Shown here in pieces: positions 52,795-64,000 of a stretch of DNA of 64,000 nucleotides (position 1 is the stretch's first letter; each line of letters opens with the position of its first letter). Source of the stretch: Platycnemis pennipes (Eukaryota > Arthropoda > Insecta > Odonata > Platycnemididae). The stretch lies in NCBI GenBank assembly GCA_933228895.1, contig OW121854.1:9117131-9181130 (forward strand), read 5' to 3'. The position numbers and the translations under genes are program-made. The notes below the pieces were generated by a model that saw only the letters and a list, made by a program, of their open reading frames with translations, ran no database searches and was not told the DNA's origin.

Positions 52795-53044
52795 TTGAAA
52801 GCTTATATAAGAGAAGAGAATAGGCAGCATAGCAAAGGGATAGGTACTTACCTATGGGAAATATTTTAGAGTAGTCTGTAGTGCATGATGCATATATTAA
52901 TCCCTTAAATACTATATATACTATCAATCTAGATGCATGAGACCCTATATTTGCTTGTTTGCATGTCGGTAGTGAATGCTTGGTGATCTCCACCCCCTTC
53001 CACACACCCTCGCGGTGGCTTGCAGGGTATCGTGTAGATGTAGA
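52795..53044 (+). mobile_element. CR1/L2-like LINE 3' end, family 2
   Basis: Begins near AGAAGAGAATAGGCAGCATA and runs to CACACCCTCGCGGTGGCTTG and CAGGGTATCGTGTAGATG. It matches the 3' part of the copy ending at 55912. Confidence 0.85.
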
Positions 53045-55300
53045 AAGCTTAAGAGGTCTAACTCACCATTCATAAAATTATCGGTTAATTTTATAGATAT
53101 AAATATTTCCACATCTCATTTGAAACGGCGTAAAAGGTTCGAGTTTCACAGATTTTGTAGTCAACTGGAAGACAACCAAGTGAAATGATTTGTATAAAAG
53201 AACCAATTGCAAGGTTTTGCAATCTTACTCGGCAAATTTAGAATATTACTTGTTTGATTTTCTACGGATATTCACATTTGTGCCGTAAAAGGCATGAGAA
53301 GGTAATTATTTCGTTGACTTTCAGTCACTGGAATTTCTTAAGCAATCCCGGCTTGCTGTGAGCATTTACAACAGTCTGTGCATCTACGTAGAAACACGAT
53401 AGAATACCTGCACACAAATAAAATTATACCGCCTCCAATGCTTGGTCTCATTGTTATAAAGCACGACAAATATTGACTAATGGCCATAGAAACACCGCAT
53501 ATTTCAGGCAGCAGAAATCTACCATTCATTCAAGCTAAGAAAGTCATTCTACAAGGGAGCTGAAACGTCCGATACCGTAATGGATTCCACAACTAGTCTC
53601 ATGAATCAACGGTGGTGATTTGTAATGTTAACCATTTATGGGTCAAATACCTACCTTCATTGAGTTCATAACAACCTACTGCAAACCCACTACTTAGTAC
53701 TCTGTCGCCACCGGCAATATGTAGAATCCAATACGGATCCGCGGATAATATTTCGCGCCGTAACTTTCTCTTACTTATATTATCCCAGTCTAATTTTTAT
53801 AACCGTTCTCCTCTTTCGAGAGAGGACATTCAAACCCGGTGCGAGCCATTGTTCTAGTGGAAGAATGCACTTCTAAGAAAAGTCAAGACAGAAAGAGAGA
53901 GAGAGATTCAATTCGCCCGGCGTAGAGAAGGGCGAGTCGCCGACGAGTTCTTTGAGATTACGTCACTCACTCGGCTGCAAAAGAAGTTCGATGCCGAACG
54001 GAGAAAATAAAAAAAAAGTTGCGAAACGCTTCTCCCCCTCTCTCCCTGTCGATTAGAGGGCCTCGCCCCCTCCCCCTCTTAATCCAGACTTGCCCATTCC
54101 ATCCGAAGGATTTTCCTTTCTTTTTTTTTAACTTTATTTTTTCAGGGCAACAACGCGGTTAAATGTATCGGCAATTTTCATTTCCGTCGAGCAAAACGAA
54201 AACTAGTCTCGAGGCAAGGATTAATTTTTTCTAATCGTTAATTCACAACCGCTTCAAGATGTGCTTCAACCGATAGGGGAATTCCCTGTCACGCCTCGCC
54301 CATATGGTTCACCTAACTAATTTATCTAACAAGCCCTCCCAGTACATACGCTTATCTATCACCTTAAGGGTGATTGTGTGAGTGCATCACACCATAGATA
54401 CCTTTCACTCGGAATGACAGGACAAGAAATATTTTTTAATTTATACATATAGTTTGGGCAGTAATGTAACTAAGTATATCAATAAGGATATGTCTTATTG
54501 TTAGTATAGAAGTTTAGGTTTCCATAAACCTTTTTTCACCTTATTTCAATCATTAATTCATCTACTTAACTACCTATCATCAAAATTACGTAATTTTAGA
54601 TATAGAAAAAATACTGCATGGCAACATATTCTAGGAATGAAAAGATGAATAATCAAATCTTCAATTTTTCGTGGCTTGAGTTAAATGTCACTTCTTTTGA
54701 TGAGCTACAATTGACGATCCAATAAGTGGTACTCTACTTTTCAGGTCAGCAGGAGTCCCTGTCGATAATAAGATCGAACGTCACGCTTTCACGTGACGAT
54801 TCAAATTTTGTTTCCTTCTAAACGACAAAACAGGCGAGGTCTTTCGATATACAATTTGAAAACAGCGGAACAAATATATAAACATTTCCATTTAACGTAA
54901 GTATTGCCAATCTCGCATCAGCTAGCGCGGTGCAAACCGGGTATAATTAGGCACCATTTGCGCCGCTAAAATTAGTACCTTTTTTCAACTATGAATTATT
55001 GATATTCTTGATATATTGGATGATTATCTAAAAGTACCATGAGATTACTACAGTGGTTGTTAGCAGCGTGAAAGTTTCTGATTGAGTTTCTTCAGCACAG
55101 ATTTTCCTTTGCGTCAGCCTGGTTATCATGTGGATGAAATGAAATGTAATTTATTGACTTCGTTTTTGAAAGTAATAAATACTTATATACATCCCTGGCT
55201 TTGATGTAATAGAATTTTGAGTGGAGAGTTGTTGAAATTGTCTCTTAGAGTACTATCTATGTAACGTACGATAGCAGCATTAATATTGTTAAAATGACTG
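53045..55300. other. No gene; CpG-rich patch near 53.8-54.3 kb
   Basis: Mostly AT-rich. A purine-run/CpG segment (GAGAGAGAGATTCAATTCGC, then CCGACGAGTTCTTTGAG, later CTCCCCCTCTCTCCCTGTCG) at about 53880-54090 stands out and could be a promoter or 5' UTR, perhaps of mtd. No coding exon in the required phase is evident. Confidence 0.35.
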
Positions 55301-55307
55301 ATCAACA

Positions 55308-55912
55308 TCATCGAAAGATGTTACTAGTTAGGCCCCACCTTGAGTATGCAGCCAGTGCATGGGATCCTAATGAATTACGGTTGATCAGAGAACTAGACAG
55401 TGTGCAGCGTAGATCAGCTAGGTTCGTTAAAAGGTGTTACGATAGGTTGAGTAGCGTTTCAGAATTAATAAAAGAATTAGGGTGGGAATCATTATCAGAG
55501 CGTAGGATAAAGTAAAGATTGAATCTATTAGAGAAATTTCAATCGGATAGCTTTACTGAGGATGTTAGGCATATATTAAAAAAAACCAGCGTATTATGCT
55601 AGATTCGACCAGCCAAATAAGATTAGAGAGATAGATTGTCGTACCGATAGATTCAAAATGGCATTTTCCCCCCGTTCTATAAGAGAACAGAATAGGCAGC
55701 ATAGCAAAGGGATAGGTAGGGGAAATATTTTAGGGTATTCTGTAGTGCATGATGCATGTATTAACCCCTTAAATACTATAGATACTAACAATCAATTTGC
55801 ATGAGGCAATATAGTTGCTTGTTTGTATGTTAGTAGTGCATGCTTGGTGATCTTCACCCCCTGCCACACACCCTCGCGGTGGCTTGCAGGGTATCATGTA
55901 GATGTAGATGAA
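55308..55912 (+). mobile_element. CR1/L2-like LINE 3' fragment, family 2
   Basis: Reads LVRPHLEYAASAWDPNELRL, then IRELDSVQRRSARFVKRCYD and LIKELGWESLSERRIK, a stop (TAA near 55515), then LNLLEKFQSDSFTEDVRHIL and a frameshifted KIREIDCRTDRFKMAFSPRS end. The 3' UTR ends CACACCCTCGCGGTGGCTTG and CAGGGTATCATGTAGATG. It differs from family 1 in protein and UTR but shares the last 60 bp. Confidence 0.88.
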
Positions 55913-57769
55913 AATTTCGACGAGATACCGCAGCACATGGGTACTTAACACGTTAGAAAGTATCACCAACGTACGGACGGAATGGAGACTTTCCTCCAGC
56001 ATCGTGACGTACACAGTTACGAAATGGGCAATCATGAGTTTTAGCCCCTTTGAGGCTGCTAGGGAGGATGGGGTATTTCCTGCACTCCTTCAGGAGCGGC
56101 CTTTATTGGTTGATTTCTTTGGAAGGGTGGTTGGCACAATGGGCTAATAGATCTAAGTGCTTCAGGTCCTCCTTGGAGTAACTCCACCACAAAACAATCT
56201 TATCTAATCACCAACGTATGCGGTATAGTGATGCAGATCATGGCAAATCCAAACGCAACATTTGTATTAATTCATTTTATTTCAAGGCACATTTGCAGCA
56301 AACCTATAACTCACGTGATATCTTCTACACTCTGAAGTTTTGCGGCGTTGACCATCGTTGTGGTTGGCAAACTAAAATTTGGTAAAATAAACGGAAAAGG
56401 CTAATTTTTGTTCGATAAATTTAATCATACCCTCCAGGAACCCGAACAAGTTTGGTAAAATTAACCGAGAAGGCTAGTTTTTCTTGATCAATTTTATCCT
56501 ACATTTTGATGATTTTCACCAAATTGTTTTACCGAACAGTCTTGATAGAAATAATTGTGCAATTCAATGTTCCATATGAGCTGAACTTTTTGAAACAAAT
56601 CTTCAAAATATGACACATTTAATCATATTTTTCTTTCAGTGCTCTTCGATATCTTCTCGTACCAGACAGCCTTGAGTGGAATATGATGCAAATTTCTTCG
56701 CAAAGTTGTAACCAATTGCCGATCGGCGACAATATCACCACAATATAAGAGCCACCCTAATACGTCTCGCTCGTCGCTAATTTATCCAATTATCGTTAAA
56801 CAGGGGAAGGCCGACTCTCTGCAAGAATCATGGGTAATAACAGGCCACAAGGCTGCTTGCGTAACGCTAGCAATTGGAATACTCTCCGGAACAAGTAGAA
56901 GGAAATGCCTAGAGTGTTGATACATTTGAAAGATAGGTCAGTTGAGATCTTCTGAGCAGCCAGGGATTTTTTTAATCGAGTTTGTATAGAAACCAAAGCT
57001 GGATTGGCACTAAGCTTTTGTTGGATCCTGACGTAATAATAAATATAAGCATATTGATATCAGTCAGAGGACATTGAAGAAGATTGATTCTTTTTAAACC
57101 CCATTGATCAACCACATAGGGTAGGTTTTCATGGAGCATCCCTTCTTAACTTTGCATTTCATTCATCTATAGACTCTTTATTCACACAATTTCTCTCTTC
57201 AAATTGCCAAATTTTCCACCCCTCTTTACATCGCCCATAAAATGTTTTTTCCTCTTCTTCGCTTGCTCATTGCTCTACCCTAGTTGACAATCTTCAGTTC
57301 CCAACTATCCCTTGGTAAAAACTCCTAATTTTTAGTCTTATAAGGGATATTTAAGGAATACATATCTTTTGGGAAAAATGACAAACTTAAAATTGGGAAA
57401 TACACATGATTCAATGAAATCTGATGGCTCAGGTTGGATTATTGGCACAATGCCAAACTGTGCTGAAGGTGACCTATTTGGCACGCATGTTTACTAATAA
57501 ATCATGGATTAGTGTTAAAGTTTCGAGTTAATGAAACGAAAATGCGTGAAAATAAATTAATCACATGTATAGCGCTGCAAAGTTCTTATGGAGTTAATCC
57601 ACCTACCTATTAGTGTCATGAGTTTCTTCGAATTATTTAATCCATGACTAGTCTTAAAATCTTGTTTCTTGAAGGATGACTCAAATGACAGTAAACGTTA
57701 TTTATAATTGAATAAAAGGTAAATATTAATTTGAGCTATCAAGGTTCACTTCTGATTTGAATCAAGCTC
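55913..57769. other. No gene; possible SINE tail at 56104-56175
   Basis: The segment with GGTGGTTGGCACAATGGGCT and TAGATCTAAGTGCTTCAGG resembles the tail of the 5S-headed SINE at 20082-20290. Two related stretches (TTTGGTAAAAT.AAC.GA.AAGGCTA) at 56379 and 56453 form a diverged direct repeat. Otherwise nothing can be supported. Confidence 0.4.
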
Positions 57770-58375
57770 CGGAAATATGCCTGCCAGTGTATGGGATCCC
57801 TACGAAATCGGCCTAAATAACGAACTTGAACGTGTGCAGCGAAGACCGGCAAGATTTGTAAATGGACGATACGATAACCGTATTAGCGAAACCAGTCTAT
57901 TAAATGAATTCAATTGGGAATCATTGTCAGATCGCAGGTTGAAATTTATACTTAATCTCTTAAATAAATTCCAAGATAATATTTTCAGTCATGTCGTTAA
58001 AAATATTTGGCGAACCCCAACTTACTATGGTAGACTGGAACATAATCACAAAATTAGAGAAATTGATTGCCGAACTGACATATTCAAAATGTCCTTTTTT
58101 CCTCGTACAATTAGGGATATGAATAACGGTAAATATATCCAGTACGAGTGTAGCAATGGGTAACATTGGTAGTTGCATGTTGGTATAAGGACTTGAAGCT
58201 AACCCAACGAACAGCATGTTTGCTTCTATTTTTATCTTTTTTTTACATAGTGTAGTTTAGAACATTATATAAACACTAATTCTTTTTTATGCATGATATG
58301 TAGTGCATGTTTGGTGAGAATTCACCCCCTGCCACACACCTTTATGGTGGCTTGCAGGGTATTATGTAGATGAAA
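57770..58375 (+). mobile_element. CR1/L2-like LINE 3' fragment, family 1
   Basis: The frame 57777-58163 reads ASVWDPYEIGLNNELERVQR, RPARFVNGRYDNRISETSLL and RTPTYYGRLEHNHKIREIDC, ending NGKYIQYECSNG. The 3' UTR ends CACACACCTTTATGGTGGCT and GCAGGGTATTATGTAGATG. It is 5'-truncated at SVWDPY. Confidence 0.9.
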
Positions 58376-59636
58376 TATATAGGTATATAAATAGATAACT
58401 GCAAGGTGGTTTGAGAAAAAAATTAAGAAACAGTCCTTATTGGAATAAACACAAGGAAAATAACAAGGAAATAAAATTTTTTAATGCAATAAAAACGCAC
58501 TTATTGCTTCAATTAACTTTCCAGTTTGTCGTACTCGTCGTCGTAAAGCATTCATTCATGCACATCCTATTGAAGGACACCATTTTCCAGAACTAGCATT
58601 AAAAGATTTGCATTTCTCCCTCCCCCTGATTCCTCGTGCACGTTCAAAGTCGAGCCGATCAAGCAAAACCGGTTGCACGGAAAAGACCAACATCGGCGAG
58701 TCCTTGGAAAAAAAATGGGTAGCTAATATTTCACTCGCTTCCAACTTGTTGGGGTTTCCAACGATCGTCATAACGTGCAGCGAAGTCACTGGACGCTAGC
58801 CAAAAATTTACAGCGTGACTAATAAGAGATGTTTCGAAGAAGTTCCGTCGGAATTCCAGGAACGCGGAGATCCTCCGGGTTCTGCATTGCCAAGGTGACG
58901 TTCATTCGAGAAGAGGGTTGATGAAGGGACTCTTAAAGCACAAACATATGATTTGAAAAAAGAAACCGAGCAAGGGAAAGAAGTGCTAGTGAATAAATAC
59001 ATCCCTTCCAGCATTACGTAAACAAGACCTGATTTATTCCCAATTATAACGTCCCAACACGTACTAAAACACACACTTAAAGTGGAGGGGTTAAAGAAGT
59101 AACATCACCTGTCGGCTATATATTTGTTCCTCTAAATTATGCGCATTTAGATGGACGTGAAACAGAGTTACATTTCATCCTGGATATGGATACAACCATA
59201 TTTTACGCATGTTCCTTCTCTTGCTCTTGATAGATTGCAACTCTGACCACTCCATCCAAAGCATAATTCCTCCAGTCTCCCCCTCAGTTACTTACTAGGC
59301 ATTCTCTCCTCCAGCAAGGTGCTTAAAATATCATTACACCTGATCACCTACTCCGTCCACTTCGTCTTGTCTGAAAATATCCTCCAGGAACTTGGATCTA
59401 CTCACCACCTTGCATTAAGTCTAGGCACATTTTGTTTCTTCTCTTTCTACCCCCCTCATCTCGTTTCAGTAAGATGAAATACAACGCATAATTCAGACAT
59501 GTCTTGGAGAGATATTCTTAGCGACAAATTTAAAGTCTAATCTGTAACACCTAAGAATGAAGTATAACATCTATCACCGCCTTAGCTTAAAATGAACGAA
59601 GGGAATTTAATGCATTCAACTACATTTAAATCTAAG
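58376..59636. other. No feature
   Basis: Short frames on both strands without recognisable motifs. No repeats or RNA genes are supported. Confidence 0.6.
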
Positions 59637-59828
59637 CGATACCCTGCAAGCCACCGCGAGGGTGTGTGGCAGGGGATGAAGATCACCAAGCTATCACTAT
59701 TGACATGCAAAAAAGCTACTAAATAGAAAAAAAATCGTACATAATAGGGTTTCATGGAAATAGGTAGTTAGTATTTGCATAGTAATAAAGGGATTGGTTG
59801 TTAATACATGCATCATGCACTACAGATA
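59637..59828 (-). mobile_element. CR1/L2-like LINE 3' end, family 2
   Basis: The complement of GCTTGCAGGGTATCGCTTAG, with CACCCTCGCGGTGGC, then a 3' UTR relic with TGTAGTGCATGATGCATGTA. It is a short, old end fragment. Confidence 0.75.
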
Positions 59829-61041
59829 GAATGTGAATCCCCTTTCTTCCAACGCGTTTTAAAAACCCATCGTAATACGGTCTACTTGATTAGCGACACA
59901 TTATGTCAGATGGAAGTAACGACGAGAAGGGGTAAATATAAATTATCGATCATACCTTTCAGTATTAATGTAAAGAATAGGTATCAAAAAGCCTCATTTA
60001 TGCAGGAGAAATGATTCTTAACATTCCTGTGAAGAAAGATCTAAATTATGGCAGCCTCTACGAACACCCACCCCGAGCAACACAGCCCCTAGGACGAACT
60101 ATTAGATACCGACTCAGTAGCCGTATGCATGGGCGCAAATAATGTGAGAAACATTTTGCGAACTGCTTAAGACGTGATAATAAGGGTGAGATAAGAGAGA
60201 TCGTCGATCAGACAGGTTTAAAGTCCTCTCCACCAGAGATAACGGAGCATAAGAGCTGTCCGATCAAAACCACGCGATACATGAACCGTTAGACAGGTAG
60301 TTCAGAAATTGTAGGTTCTCGGAATCTAGCAATTTTAAATAGTAAACAAAGCATATTCGTAAGACTGGATTTCAATAATTTGAATAATTGAATGTCACAG
60401 TATCGTTTTTGGAGCCTTAACTGTAGCAATTCATCAATATTTTTCAGGAGATATCACAGTGAATAGATACTGATGGACGCTAACACATACGGCCTTTTGC
60501 AGAGATAATTTATGTCTGCCGAAGAATTTGAAAAAATGAGCTTCAAATTGTTAAATTGGGAAAAACTGCATAAAATGCCGTTTCCTAAATATCATCGTTG
60601 CCCAAAAATGTGATGTATTTGGTTCATATTGGTGCTGTCTAACGATTAAGTTTGATTATTCCTGCAGTCCTTAGCACGCATCATTTACCTAATTGGAATT
60701 ACAATTTACAAAACATATTAAACAAATCCTTTGATCTAATAGTTGTATGGTGGCGTAGATGTGTAACTTCCTGGTTTTTTCAAATAAGATATGTTTTTGG
60801 CACCGTGTGGTGCCAATGTTAGGGAACCAGTTGCCCAAGCTCACTATTACGAAAATTTTACGATTTGCAACTTAACACTCTACGACGTATAGAAATTACA
60901 AAACACATTGGAATGTAAATATAAATCCACATTTTGGATGAACGTAATGTTGTCATTTGTCAATTGCCTTGAGGTCGTATCGATTTCCTAAAATATTGGT
61001 ATGAATCAGGCAACTATACCTACTCCTTGATAAACCGGAAA
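59829..61041. other. No feature
   Basis: AT-rich DNA between repeats. Nothing coding or repetitive can be supported. Confidence 0.6.
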
Positions 61042-61588
61042 CAATGGGGTCGTTTACCATATACCTATGTTTTGTTGCCGGATCTGATAGAGTTTGTAAA
61101 ATAAAAAGACCCGTATTTTTCCGTTTTTTATCCGTCCATCATTTCTCGAGTTATAAGCGGCGAAAAACTGATGTTTTCAACCCTTTCGGAAAAGTAGGCG
61201 TGGTGCAACCTCTGACGTCATTGACTTCGTCCAATCACAACTGACCAAGCGAAGCTACATCGCCTTATCGCAATGGTGGGGGGGGGGGGCACAGCTAACT
61301 CTGCCAATAGGAGGAGTTGCGACAGCATCAGTTCAAGCAGACCTTCCGAGAACCCCCCTCCACTCCCTTCTCTTCCCCTAAAAGCAGTCAAGGACGGGAG
61401 GAAAATGACGTCAATGCTATCTAAGCAGCTTTTTCGGTGGGCGTCACATTTTGCTTATTTTAATTTTTGATTTATGAGTGAATGGTTGTGGTTATAAGAT
61501 TAATATTTTCACTAAAATTCGTTTTTCGTTTCCATCTAACGATTTCGTGTACAGAATTGCGATTTCGGTTCCGAGTAAACGCCCTTAT
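61042..61588 (-). mobile_element. CAATGGGG MITE, full-length copy in minus orientation
   Basis: It starts CAATGGGGTCGTTTACCAT and ends CCGAGTAAACGCCCTTATT, collinear in reverse with the copies at 27.5 and 44.6 kb. A run of Gs (GGGGGGGGGGGC near 61276) replaces the GGGGG(G)ACACAGCTG junction in other copies. Confidence 0.9.
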
Positions 61589-61867
61589 TATGCAAAAACT
61601 TTAGTTGATCATCTTAAAGATGTTTTAGAAGACTTTTACGTGCTCATATGAGAAAAAGTTACACGTTGTTTGATAGAAAGTTTATTGTACACTACATACA
61701 ATGACTTTTCAACAAATCATGTAATTATTGAGAGCCCTCGATAGCTTCCAAGAAAATTCTATTTATAAAAGCCCTCATCCAAAGACGTAAAGGCATTCTA
61801 GAAGAAATAGATTAAGTTCGAAAGCAGTCCTTATCATACTCTTTTTAATCCACTACCAAAATAAAGG

Positions 61868-61915
61868 GCCATCTAACGATTTCGTGTATAAAATTGCGAT
61901 TTCGGTTCCGAGTAA
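61868..61915 (-). mobile_element. Terminal fragment of the CAATGGGG MITE
   Basis: CCATCTAACGATTTCGTGTA followed by TAAAATTGCGATTTCGGTTC and CGAGTAA repeats the last 48 bp of the element that ends 280 bp upstream, without the outermost bases. Confidence 0.75.
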
Positions 61916-62394
61916 GGACGATGAGGATTATGGGTAACAATTAGGTTCAAATTGCGATGGTGGTGACAAACAAAAATCGCTATCAGGACTCGAGTGGACT
62001 AGAGTTGCAAGTGGGAAGCATTGGGTTTCAATCAAGCGTCAAGGGAATGGAATAAATACGTACTAGATGGGAAGAAGAAGAAGAACAGGTAAAAATACCG
62101 CCTAGCAGTCATACTGATTTCATTGGCTTTCCACGACATATCTGGAACACTGACAAAACATTCCGACACTATCAAACCTTTCAGAGTGTTACACAATAAG
62201 TGATACGGATTTATATGAAAAAATAAATATAATAAACAACGACAATTTTGTCACAATAACGTTTCAAACCAGAATGATCACTTATCTAAGCTTCATTGTC
62301 ACCACACCCACAACTTTATGACCCTAACAACATCGGCGTCTCATAAAAAAATGTAAGAGTAGTAACATGCAGAGAAGAAATATTGTATATTATC

Positions 62395-62730
62395 ATCATG
62401 AAATACAAGTCGTAGAAGGTGCTACAGGAGAATGTTGAAGAAAAAAACCAATCAAGCACAAAGAGAGCGGAAAAAGAAGCACATTGAACATTTTAAAATT
62501 GAAGACGGGATAACAAAATCGGTCATATTTTGAAACATGATGGCCTAATGAAGACAATCGTCGATGGAAAGGTGAATGGGAAGAATAGAAAAAGAATGTC
62601 TAGCAGAGGTTTATGGCGACTGTTGAAGTAGAAGACTAAATATGAACAGCTAATGTGAGAATCGGTTGGAGAGCACCGTCAAACCAATCTCACGACCGTT
62701 GACTCTTGACAATGATGAAGATCATCAAAG
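62395..62730 (+). mobile_element. Degenerate RTE-like 3' fragment
   Basis: GTGCTACAGGAGAATGTTGA, AAACATGATGGCCTAATGAA and GACAATCGTCGATGGAAAGG match the C-terminal part of the RTE-like copies. It ends at CGTTGACTCTTGACAATGAT. Many stops. Confidence 0.75.
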
Positions 62731-62939
62731 AATAATGATTCTATATTGAATTACAGTCATTTTGTGAGATTTTCGTGATATAATTGCCAACAACTAAGAA
62801 GGTGTACGGAAGAAAAGGCACCACATTTTTCCTGAACGCTAATTAAAAGCAGTCAAGGCACACCCCTTTTTCATAAAAAAATAAATTACTTTATGCATAA
62901 AATACGCGTATTAATGAACGCAGTAATAACAGGGCAATA

Positions 62940-63605
62940 ACTAGTGTACCAAACCGGAGATTATGATTCGTAACAAGGGTTCTAGGCAAATGCGATGAGA
63001 AAGTACGAGAAAGAAGCTATTTTACACTTGTAAGGGTTCATTTAAAATATGCCGCTAGGATACAATTATGTAAACGGACGGTATGATAACCTTATTAGCG
63101 TAACCAGTCTATTAAATGAATTAAATTGGGAATCATTGTCAGATCGCAGGTTGAAATTTAGACTTAATCTCTTAAACAAATTCCAAGACCATATTTTCAG
63201 TGATGATGTTAAAAATATTTTGCGGACCCCAACTTACTATGGTAGACTGGACCATAATCACAAAATTAGAGAAATTGATTGCCGAACTGACAGATTCAAA
63301 ATGTCCTTCTTTCCTCGTACAGTTAGGGATATGAATAACGGTAAATATATCCAGTACGAGTGTAGCAATGGATAACATTGGTAGCTGAATGTTGGTATAA
63401 TAACTTATAGCTAACCCAACTAACGGCATGTTTTCTCATGTATGTTTTGCAATTTTTATCTTTTTTTAACTGACGTAGTTTTGAACCGTACCTATACAAG
63501 TACTAATCCGTTTTTATGCATGATATGTAGTGCATGTCTGGTGAGAGTTCACCCCCTGCCACACACCTTTATGGTGGCTTGCAGGGTATTATGTAGATGT
63601 AGATG
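62940..63605 (+). mobile_element. CR1/L2-like LINE 3' fragment, family 1, with internal deletion
   Basis: After a relic of the GKCDEKVRERSYF segment near 62980-63050, the sequence jumps from AARIQLC to VNGRYDNLISVTSLLNELNW, so the region of WDPYEIG...VQRRSARF is deleted. The frame then stays open to NGKYIQYECSNG (63375). The 3' UTR ends GGTGGCTTGCAGGGTATTAT and GTAGATGTAGATG. Confidence 0.9.
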
Positions 63606-64000
63606 TACAAGGGATCCGTACGAGGAAGGTATGATACAAGAAATTAGAGCGTGTGCAAAGGAGATCCGCTAGATTTGCTGAAGACCGTTATGATAATTGT
63701 ATAAGTGTTGCGAGTTTAATAGAAGTACTAGCATGGGAATTACTATCAGAACGTTGGTTAAAATTTAGGTTAAGCTTTTTAAGTAAATTCGAAACAGATT
63801 TGTCTACAGATGAAGTTAGATATATATTAAAAACCCCTGCGTATTATGCTAGGTTTGATCAGGTTAACAAGATTAAAGAGAGAGATTGTCGTACCGATAG
63901 ATCTACAATGTCATTTTTTCCGCGTACCATATGAGAGCATAATAGGAAGTGTAGCTAAGGGATAGGTAGGTGGAATATTGATAGTGTAGTCTGTAGTGCG
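63606..64000 (+). mobile_element. CR1/L2-like LINE fragment, family 2, running off the window
   Basis: It begins immediately after the GTAGATG tail of the previous element with RDPYEEGMIQEIRAC, then VQRRSARFAEDRYDNCISVA, AWELLSERWLKFRLSFLSKF and KERDCRTDRSTMSFFPRTI. One frameshift falls near 63650. The 3' UTR starts (GAGCATAATAGGAAG...AAGGGATAGGTAGG) and is cut by the window end. Confidence 0.88.

Noticed and set aside
1..64000. CRISPR array, prokaryotic operon or viral genome
   Set aside because: No regular spacer repeats. Introns, LINE tails and MITEs show an animal nuclear genome.

Overview
This is a stretch of an AT-rich, repeat-laden eukaryotic genome. The long introns with GT-AG borders, the non-LTR retrotransposon relics and the short inverted-repeat DNA elements point to an arthropod, most likely an insect. 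The species cannot be fixed from sequence alone. The window holds one recognisable host gene. It lies on the minus strand and is the insect orthologue of OXR1/NCOA7 (Drosophila mustard, mtd), an oxidation-resistance and V-ATPase-associated protein with the order LysM, GRAM-like, TLDc.

Nine coding exons can be placed by hand. In transcription order they are 38320-38235, 27046-26764 (LysM), 24072-23903, 23671-23478 (GRAM-like), 21117-20655, 19793-19359, 12154-11985, 9370-9122 and 2565-2399. Every junction is GT-AG and every phase matches its neighbour, giving 2,217 nt, or 739 codons, of continuous frame. The gene is open at both ends: the first exon starts in mid-codon, and the C-terminal TLDc exons must lie left of position 1. 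A TATA box plus a TISU/YY1-like ATGGCGG start at about 24.53-24.65 kb may be an internal promoter for a short isoform lacking LysM.

All other sequence is intron, upstream DNA and mobile elements. From 1 to 27 kb the gene's introns carry a degenerate RTE-like retrotransposon, three TTAA-flanked inverted-repeat elements, a decayed 3.2-kb DNA transposon with a transposase-like relic (14891-18062), copies of a roughly 540-bp MITE, a 95-bp palindrome next to a splice donor, and a 5S-rRNA-derived SINE. From 27 to 38 kb, inside the large intron before LysM, lie more MITEs, two LINE fragments and a nested 1.8-kb inverted-repeat element. From 38 to 64 kb, upstream of the first exon found, the DNA is a patchwork of CR1/L2-like and RTE-like 3' fragments, MITEs, a hAT-type MITE with an 8-bp target duplication and a tRNA-derived SINE. 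No further host gene was found there.

Exon calls rest on the sequence plus recalled knowledge of the OXR1 family; no database was searched. Mobile-element boundaries are estimates unless a terminal repeat is stated.
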